The position numbers were made by a program, and so were the translations under genes. A stretch of 9,544 nucleotides of DNA, taken from the NCBI GenBank assembly GCA_004554665.1, contig SFKY01000088.1, positions 1-9,544 on the forward strand, given 5' to 3'. This stretch comes from Bacteroidales bacterium. Its GTDB lineage: Bacteria > Bacteroidota > Bacteroidia > Bacteroidales > Bacteroidaceae. Under the pieces are notes generated by a model. The model saw nothing but the letters and a program-made list of their open reading frames with translations, was not told the DNA's origin and made no database searches. Below, piece by piece: positions 5,533 to 9,544 of the stretch. Numbering within the stretch: the stretch's first letter is position 1; each line of letters begins with the position of its first letter.

Positions 5533-5579
5533 ATAAAATTGTTTTTCCAAATTTTTTAAAAAATGTAAGGAGAATCGAA

Positions 5580-6179
5580 ATGAAGAAAAGAACGTTAGCA
5601 TTGCTCCTGGCACTGGTGCTGGTCTTTGGCGCAGCCGTCGGCGGCACCATCGCCTACCTGACCGACACCACGGACCCTGTCACCAACACCTTTACCGTGG
5701 GTAAGGTGGACATCACTCTGACCGAAACCTTTAACACCGATACGAATAACGACCAAAAGAATGATGCATGGCAAGCACAATTGATCCCCGGCACCACCTA
5801 CGCCAAGGATCCCGTTGTTACCGTTACTAATGATTCTGAGGACTGCTGGCTGTTCGTTAAGTTCGAGGAGAAGAATAACCCGACAAACTATCTGGACTAT
5901 ACCTCTAATCTGACTGAAGCAAACGGTTGGACACAGGGCGATAACACCAACATTCCTTCTAATGTTTGGTATCGTGCAGTGGCTAAGGATGCTACCGTCA
6001 AGTCCTTCCAACTGCTGGCGGGCGACAATATCTATCCGACCGGCTGCATCAGCGTTAAAGATACTGTAACCAATCAGAACATGAATACCGCTTCCGCTGC
6101 TCAGTTGGTTTACACCGCTTATGCCTGCCAGTCTGCCAACATGAGCGTTGAAGCCGCTTGGGCCGAAGTCAACAAGTAA
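5580..6179 (+). CDS. TasA/camelysin-like secreted protein with SipW-type signal peptide
   Basis: 199 aa; ATG at 5580, AAGGAG 7 nt upstream. The N-terminus has a KKR start, a hydrophobic core (5-20) and 'GGTIAYLTDTTDPVTNTFTV', the characteristic SipW-dependent signal region. By analogy with TasA (cleaved before FND), cleavage should fall near A25-Y26. The segment after it, 'NTFTVGKVDITLTE', matches the start of the TasA/CalY beta-sandwich fold. 'LIPGTTYAKDPVVTVTNDSE' (68-87) matches the family's conserved 'L.PG....K..TV.N' strand pair. Only three cysteines are present (C89, C157 and C179). Predicted location: cell surface, possibly as fibres or biofilm matrix. The likely peptidase is encoded just upstream. 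A second gene with a similar signal start follows after 71 bp. Confidence 0.88.
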   Translation: MKKRTLALLLALVLVFGAAVGGTIAYLTDTTDPVTNTFTVGKVDITLTETFNTDTNNDQKNDAWQAQLIPGTTYAKDPVVTVTNDSEDCWLFVKFEEKNNPTNYLDYTSNLTEANGWTQGDNTNIPSNVWYRAVAKDATVKSFQLLAGDNIYPTGCISVKDTVTNQNMNTASAAQLVYTAYACQSANMSVEAAWAEVNK

Positions 6180-6196
6180 CCCCTCCACAGTAACTC

Positions 6197-6211
6197 CGGG
6201 GACAGCCCCCG
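6197..6211 (+). promoter_or_regulatory. Small intergenic hairpin after the TasA-like gene
   Basis: CGGGG (6197-6201) pairs with CCCCG (6207-6211) around a 5-nt loop, 18 bp after the stop. There is no T-run, so it is not a strong terminator. It could act as a 3' stabiliser that lowers expression of the next gene relative to the first. Confidence 0.35.
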
Positions 6212-6250
6212 TAATTACATTATAAACAAAACAAGAAAGGAAGTATCACC

Positions 6251-6301
6251 ATGAAGAAAAAAATCGTTTCTCTGGCTTTGGCAGTCTGCCTGATCGCCAT
6301 C
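6251..6301 (+). CDS. Start of a second probable SipW substrate, cut at the junction
   Basis: ATG at 6251, preceded by AAAGGAAG (6236-6243). Seventeen codons read MKKKIVSLALAVCLIAI, a lysine start plus hydrophobic core like that of the upstream TasA-like protein. The expected 'AYFTD'-type cleavage region never arrives. From about 6302 the frame reads unrelated residues (REKSYLACQSRE) and stops at 6343, because the DNA becomes the antisense of a Bacteroidales receptor gene. Tandem paralogues of SipW substrates are common, so in the real genome this was probably a complete second substrate gene. Confidence 0.7.
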
Positions 6302-6305
6302 GGTA
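6279..6305. other. Junction between Clostridia-like and Bacteroidales-like DNA
   Basis: Left of this interval the plus strand encodes a Firmicutes-type signal peptide; right of it the minus strand encodes a Bacteroidetes TonB-dependent receptor. Both frames become meaningless on crossing it. The segment read on the minus strand as TDGDQAD could fit either side, so a short shared sequence may hide the exact breakpoint. No inverted repeats, target-site duplication or recombinase are visible. Most likely an assembly chimera. Confidence 0.85.
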
Positions 6306-7189
6306 GAGAGAAGTCCTATCTTGCGTGCCAGAGTAGAGAATGAATAGCGATAGTTGAATATGTATGAAGCACCAGAATTACGGCTCAATGGACCTTCGCT
6401 GGTGCCTACCACACCGAGGGTACCTAACTGCACGGCATGGCTGAAGCTGTGGGCATCACCAGCCTTCATGTGCATATCCATCACACCCGAGAGTGCGTTG
6501 CCATACTCTGCTGTCATGGCTCCGCTATAAAAGTCGGAGTTGGCAAGTACGTTGGAACTCAATGCACTGACTACACCTGTACCCATTGCAAAGGCATCGG
6601 CAAAGTGGTTTGGGCTGTTGATTTCAATACCCTCCAAACGCCATGAGAGACTCTGTGGAGCATTACCATGCACCGAAATACCGTTGTTGTCAGGAGAACC
6701 TGCCACACCAGCAAACGATGTGACCAGACGGGCTGGATCGCTGTATCCACCGGCATAACGGCTGGCTTCCTCCATGCTGAGCATACGTGCGCCAACCAGA
6801 GCCATACGGTTGATTGACATTTCTTTCGACACTGTTGGGCGAATCTCCACCTCGCCTAACATGTTGTTGCTCTCCTTAAGGCTGAAGTTGACTACCACCT
6901 CTTTCTTACCGGCTATCAGCACTTCCTGCACCTCCATTGGGTCGTAGCCCACGAACTTTGACTCCACGTTGTAGCGTCCTGGTTCTATATCCTTAATTTC
7001 ATAGTTACCATCCGCATCTGTCACAGTTCCGATGGTAGTGCCTTTCAATGCCACGGTAGCTCCGAAGATAGGTTCGCCAGTTTCGGCTTCAGTTACTACA
7101 CCGCGCATTGTCTGAGCAAAAAGATCAAGACCTCCTTGCAAAAATAGTCCTACCATGAGCAGAACTAAAAAAAGTGTTTTCTGTTTCAT
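6302..7189 (-). CDS. TonB-dependent receptor with carboxypeptidase-like N-terminal domain, C-terminus missing
   Basis: About 296 authentic residues from the ATG at 7189. Residues 1-25 are a signal peptide ending LDLFA, with Q26 as a probable mature start. Residues 28-106 form the CarboxypepD_reg-like beta-sandwich typical of Bacteroidetes receptors: 'GVVTEAETGEPIFGATVALK', 'TDADGNYEI', 'VGYDPMEV'. The plug domain spans about 117-245, with 'NNGISVHGNAPQSLSWRLEG', 'IEINSPNHFA' and 'EYGNALSGVMDMHMKAG'; the first barrel strands follow (FNYRYSF). The 22-stranded barrel, normally about 500 more residues, is absent because the contig switches organism. Codons past 6302 (to a stop at 6215) are antisense of the SipW-substrate region and not part of the protein. 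No SusD partner is visible. Role: energised outer-membrane uptake of an unknown ligand. The start lacks a Shine-Dalgarno, normal for Bacteroidetes. Confidence 0.88.
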
Positions 7190-7221
7190 ATAAATTTTAA
7201 TTTATATATTGTTATTGCGCT

Positions 7222-7229
7222 CAAATTTA
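7222..7229 (-). promoter_or_regulatory. Candidate Bacteroidetes -7 box of the receptor gene
   Basis: On the minus strand TAAATTTG matches the Bacteroidetes -7 consensus TAnnTTTG, 33 bp before the receptor ATG. A TTG-containing -33 element is not well spaced, so the call is tentative. Confidence 0.35.
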
Positions 7230-7354
7230 CTGTTTTGCTCGTCAATTGCAGTCATCTAAAGGGTTTTTGTCGATGTAATGACCCTATTTTCTAATTTTTA
7301 TCCTCCAAAAAAGCAACTCTACATGTCAAAATCACAAACAAACAAGAAATGCAG

Positions 7355-7390
7355 AAAAAGGAAGGAAACACCGAAGCTTCCTTCCTTTTT
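7355..7390 (-). terminator. Rho-independent terminator downstream of carB
   Basis: Perfect 13-bp stem AAAAAGGAAGGAA (7355-7367) / TTCCTTCCTTTTT (7378-7390) with a 10-nt loop. On the minus strand the stem ends in five U residues about 28 nt after the carB stop. Symmetry gives a T-run on the other strand too, so it could act in both directions. It separates carB from the receptor gene. Confidence 0.9.
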
Positions 7391-7418
7391 CATATTATAT
7401 GTGACTATCGTCATCCGG

Positions 7419-9544
7419 TCATGCATTGTATTCCTGCCAGCTCTTGATCTTGATGTCTTCGAGCTTGAGGGCGCAGAACGCCTCGATGAAGGCCTTGGCA
7501 AGGCGGGCATTGGTGATCAATGGGATATTGTGGTCGATAGCGTTACGACGGATGTGATAGCCATTGGTCAGCTCGCGCTTGGTCTGGTTCTTCGGAATGT
7601 TGATGATGAGATCGAACTTATGCTGAGCCATGAGGTCGATAACGTTGTTTTCGCCATTCTCGTCTGGCCAGCTCACCGTAGTACACTCTACGCCATTGTC
7701 CTTGAGGAACTTGGCAGTACCTGCCGTAGCATAGATGTTGTAGCCGTTCTTCACGAGGTTCTGTGCTGGCTCAAGGAGCTGCACCTTGCCCTTGGCGCCA
7801 CCCGACGAGAGAAGGATGTTCTGCTTAGGAATGCTGTAGCCAGTGGCGATGAGCGCGTTGAGCAATGCCTCGTTGAGGTCGTCGCCAAGACAGCCTACCT
7901 CGCCAGTCGAACTCATATCCACGCCGAGCACTGGGTCGGTGTTGGAGAGACGGTTGAACGAGAACTGTGAAGCCTTGACACCGATGCGGTCGATGTCGAA
8001 CTCGCTGCGGTCAGGACGGCTATATGGCACGTCGAGCATGATCTTGGTCGCTGTCTCGATGAAGTTGCGCTTCAGGATCTTCGACACGAATGGGAACGAA
8101 CGTGAAGCACGGAGGTTGCACTCGATGACCTTGACCTCGCGGTTCTTGGCAAGGAACTGGATGTTGAATGGTCCAGAGATGTTGAGCTCGGCAGCAATGC
8201 GACGGGCAATCTTCTTGATCTGACGCACGGTCGAGAAGTAGATGTTCTGGGCTGGGAAGACCATAGTGGCATCGCCCGAGTGAACACCGGCATATTCGAC
8301 ATGCTCAGAGATGGCATATTCCACTACCTCTCCCTTGTCGGCAACGGCATCGAACTCGATCTCCTTGGTGTCCTGCATGAACTGTGATACGACAACAGGG
8401 AAGTCCTTCGACACTTCGGTAGCCATGCCGAGGAAACGCTCAAGCTGCTCGTCGTCGTAGCAGACGTTCATCGCAGCACCCGAAAGGACGTACGACGGAC
8501 GCACGAGCACAGGGAAGCCCACCTTGGCAACGAAGTCCTTGATGTCGTCCATGCTGGTGAGGGCACGCCATGCAGGCTGGTCGATGCCGAGCTTGTCGAG
8601 CATTGCCGAGAACTTGTCGCGGTTCTCTGCACGGTCGATGTCGAGTGGCGATGTGCCGAGCACAGGCACTCCCTGACGATGGAGCTTCATCGCGAGGTTG
8701 TTAGGGATCTGTCCGCCCACCGAAACGATGACGCCTCGTGGCGACTCAAGGTCGATGACGTCGAGCACGCGCTCAAGCGAGAGCTCGTCGAAATAGAGAC
8801 GGTCGCACATGTCATAGTCGGTCGATACGGTCTCAGGGTTGTAGTTGATCATGATCGACTTGTAGCCCTGCTTGCGAGCGGTATTGATGGCATTGACCGA
8901 ACACCAGTCGAACTCAACCGATGAGCCGATGCGGTAAGCACCCGAACCGAGCACGATGACCGACTTCTCGTTCTTGTACCATTCGATAGAATGTTCCTGT
9001 GGCTTGAGGCAACGTGCCTTCCACTCTTCGGTAGTGAGGGTGTCGGTATTGGTTGGCTCAACCTCACCGAGATATGTGAAATAGAGATAGTTGGTGAGTT
9101 CTGGATGGTCGCCTGCCACGGTCTCGATGCGTCGTACTGTAGGGAGGATGCCACGCTGCTTACGGTTGCGACGCACCTCAAGGTTGGCCTTCTCCATGCT
9201 GTCCTTGCTCTTCAGGACAAAGCGTGCGATCTGGAAGTCAGAGAAGCCGCAAGCCTTGACTTCGCGCATCTTCTCGTCCGAGATCTCGTCGAGCGAGTTG
9301 TAAGCAAGGAGCTCGTTCTTGAGGTCAACGATGTGCTTGAGACGAGTGAGGAACCAAGGGTCGATCTTGGTGAGCGACTCGATCTTCTCGATGCTGTAGC
9401 CCTCTTCCAATGCCTGAGCAATGGCGAAGATACGGAGGTCGGTAGGGTTGGCAAGCTCCTCGTCGAGGTTCTCGAAGCGAGTGTGGTCGTTGCCCACGAA
9501 GCCGTGCATGCCCTGGCCTATCATGCGCAGACCCTTCTGGATCA
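7419..9544 (-). CDS. carB: Carbamoyl-phosphate synthase large subunit, C-terminal two thirds
   Basis: The frame is open from the window's right edge to the TGA at 7419, about 708 codons. The protein (about 1070 aa normally) therefore lacks roughly its first 360 residues, mainly the first ATP-grasp half. Counting from the Met at 9524: oligomerisation domain up to about 130; the second, carbamate-phosphorylating synthase half from 'VIVLGSGAYRIGSSVEFDWC' (189-208) with 'MINYNPETVSTDYD' (225-238); the ATP-grasp core 'LVRPSYVLSGAAM' (340-352), 'SEHVEYAGVHSGDA' (406-419), 'GPFNIQFLAK' (451-460) and the metal-binding 'VIECNLRASRSFPFVSK' (466-482); and the C-terminal MGS-like allosteric domain from about 575, with 'YATAGTAKFL'. 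It makes carbamoyl phosphate for pyrimidines and arginine, using ammonia from the CarA glutaminase subunit. All visible motifs are intact. The Met at 9524 is internal, not a start. Confidence 0.97.
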   Translation of the reverse strand, partial: IQKGLRMIGQGMHGFVGNDHTRFENLDEELANPTDLRIFAIAQALEEGYSIEKIESLTKIDPWFLTRLKHIVDLKNELLAYNSLDEISDEKMREVKACGFSDFQIARFVLKSKDSMEKANLEVRRNRKQRGILPTVRRIETVAGDHPELTNYLYFTYLGEVEPTNTDTLTTEEWKARCLKPQEHSIEWYKNEKSVIVLGSGAYRIGSSVEFDWCSVNAINTARKQGYKSIMINYNPETVSTDYDMCDRLYFDELSLERVLDVIDLESPRGVIVSVGGQIPNNLAMKLHRQGVPVLGTSPLDIDRAENRDKFSAMLDKLGIDQPAWRALTSMDDIKDFVAKVGFPVLVRPSYVLSGAAMNVCYDDEQLERFLGMATEVSKDFPVVVSQFMQDTKEIEFDAVADKGEVVEYAISEHVEYAGVHSGDATMVFPAQNIYFSTVRQIKKIARRIAAELNISGPFNIQFLAKNREVKVIECNLRASRSFPFVSKILKRNFIETATKIMLDVPYSRPDRSEFDIDRIGVKASQFSFNRLSNTDPVLGVDMSSTGEVGCLGDDLNEALLNALIATGYSIPKQNILLSSGGAKGKVQLLEPAQNLVKNGYNIYATAGTAKFLKDNGVECTTVSWPDENGENNVIDLMAQHKFDLIINIPKNQTKRELTNGYHIRRNAIDHNIPLITNARLAKAFIEAFCALKLEDIKIKSWQEYNA

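Noticed and set aside
5595..6188. 197-codon minus-strand frame opposite the TasA-like gene
   Set aside because: The plus-strand protein has a signal peptide and family motifs; the antisense frame has neither, and no ribosome binding site.
6215..6301. Last 27-28 codons of the receptor reading frame
   Set aside because: They are the antisense of the Clostridia-side signal-peptide gene and its upstream region, so they are not receptor sequence; I cut the receptor at the junction.
6279..6305. Natural horizontal transfer or transposon insertion as the cause of the junction
   Set aside because: No integrase, transposase, terminal repeats or target duplication; both genes are cut at the same point and carB is an ordinary housekeeping gene of the second phylum. 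An assembly artefact fits better, though only reads can settle it.
7278..7970. 230-codon plus-strand frame
   Set aside because: Runs through the carB terminator and antisense to the conserved MGS-like domain of carB.
1..9544. CRISPR array, tRNA or rRNA
   Set aside because: No regularly spaced identical repeats with unique spacers and no tRNA or rRNA signature sequences were seen on either strand; the repeats present are coding PepSY modules or short operator-like sites.

Overview
The window reads as two unrelated genomes joined at about 6279-6305. Bases 1 to about 6301 look like a gut Clostridia member (Oscillospiraceae-like). The signs are strong AGGAGG-type ribosome binding sites, sigma-A promoters with 17-bp spacers, an ECF sigma factor with an RsgI/PepSY anti-sigma protein, and a SipW signal peptidase with a TasA/camelysin-like substrate. 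From about 6302 to 9544 the DNA looks like Bacteroidales: the start of a TonB-dependent receptor with a carboxypeptidase-like N-terminal domain, no Shine-Dalgarno, a possible TAnnTTTG promoter box, and the C-terminal two thirds of carB. At the joint a plus-strand gene is cut after its signal-peptide core and a minus-strand receptor gene is cut in its plug/barrel region. No transposase, integrase or repeat is visible there. A chimeric metagenome contig is the simplest explanation, and the two sides should not be read as one genome.

Left part. The 5' end of an XRE-family regulator (minus) runs off the left edge. It is followed by about 420 bp of AT-rich DNA with a tandem 14-bp repeat and an orphan rightward promoter. 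That promoter has an operator-like palindrome, a ribosome binding site and a start codon, but no credible gene behind it. Next comes a minus-strand two-gene operon: ECF sigma factor, then a membrane-anchored anti-sigma factor with an RsgI-like extracytoplasmic domain and three PepSY modules, ended by a 20-bp hairpin terminator. Divergent from it is a PlsC-type acyltransferase with a C-terminal zinc ribbon, followed by a small hypothetical ORF.

The stretch 4325-6301 is a secretion/surface-fibre module. A region of helically phased A-tracts leads into an extended -10 promoter and sipW. A small ribbon-helix-helix regulator (minus) faces sipW. It is divergent from a TasA-like SipW substrate, with back-to-back promoters, repeated TGTATACTTTG sites and a roughly 150-nt structured leader. 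A second probable substrate gene begins downstream and is cut at the joint. SipW would process the substrates, and the ribbon-helix-helix protein is a plausible local regulator (inference).

Right part. The receptor fragment (minus) and carB (minus, 5' end off the window) are separated by a perfect 13-bp terminator stem, so they are probably separate transcription units.

The sequences most worth following up are the joint itself, the sipW/TasA regulatory region, the hybrid anti-sigma protein and the orphan regulated start at 429-490.
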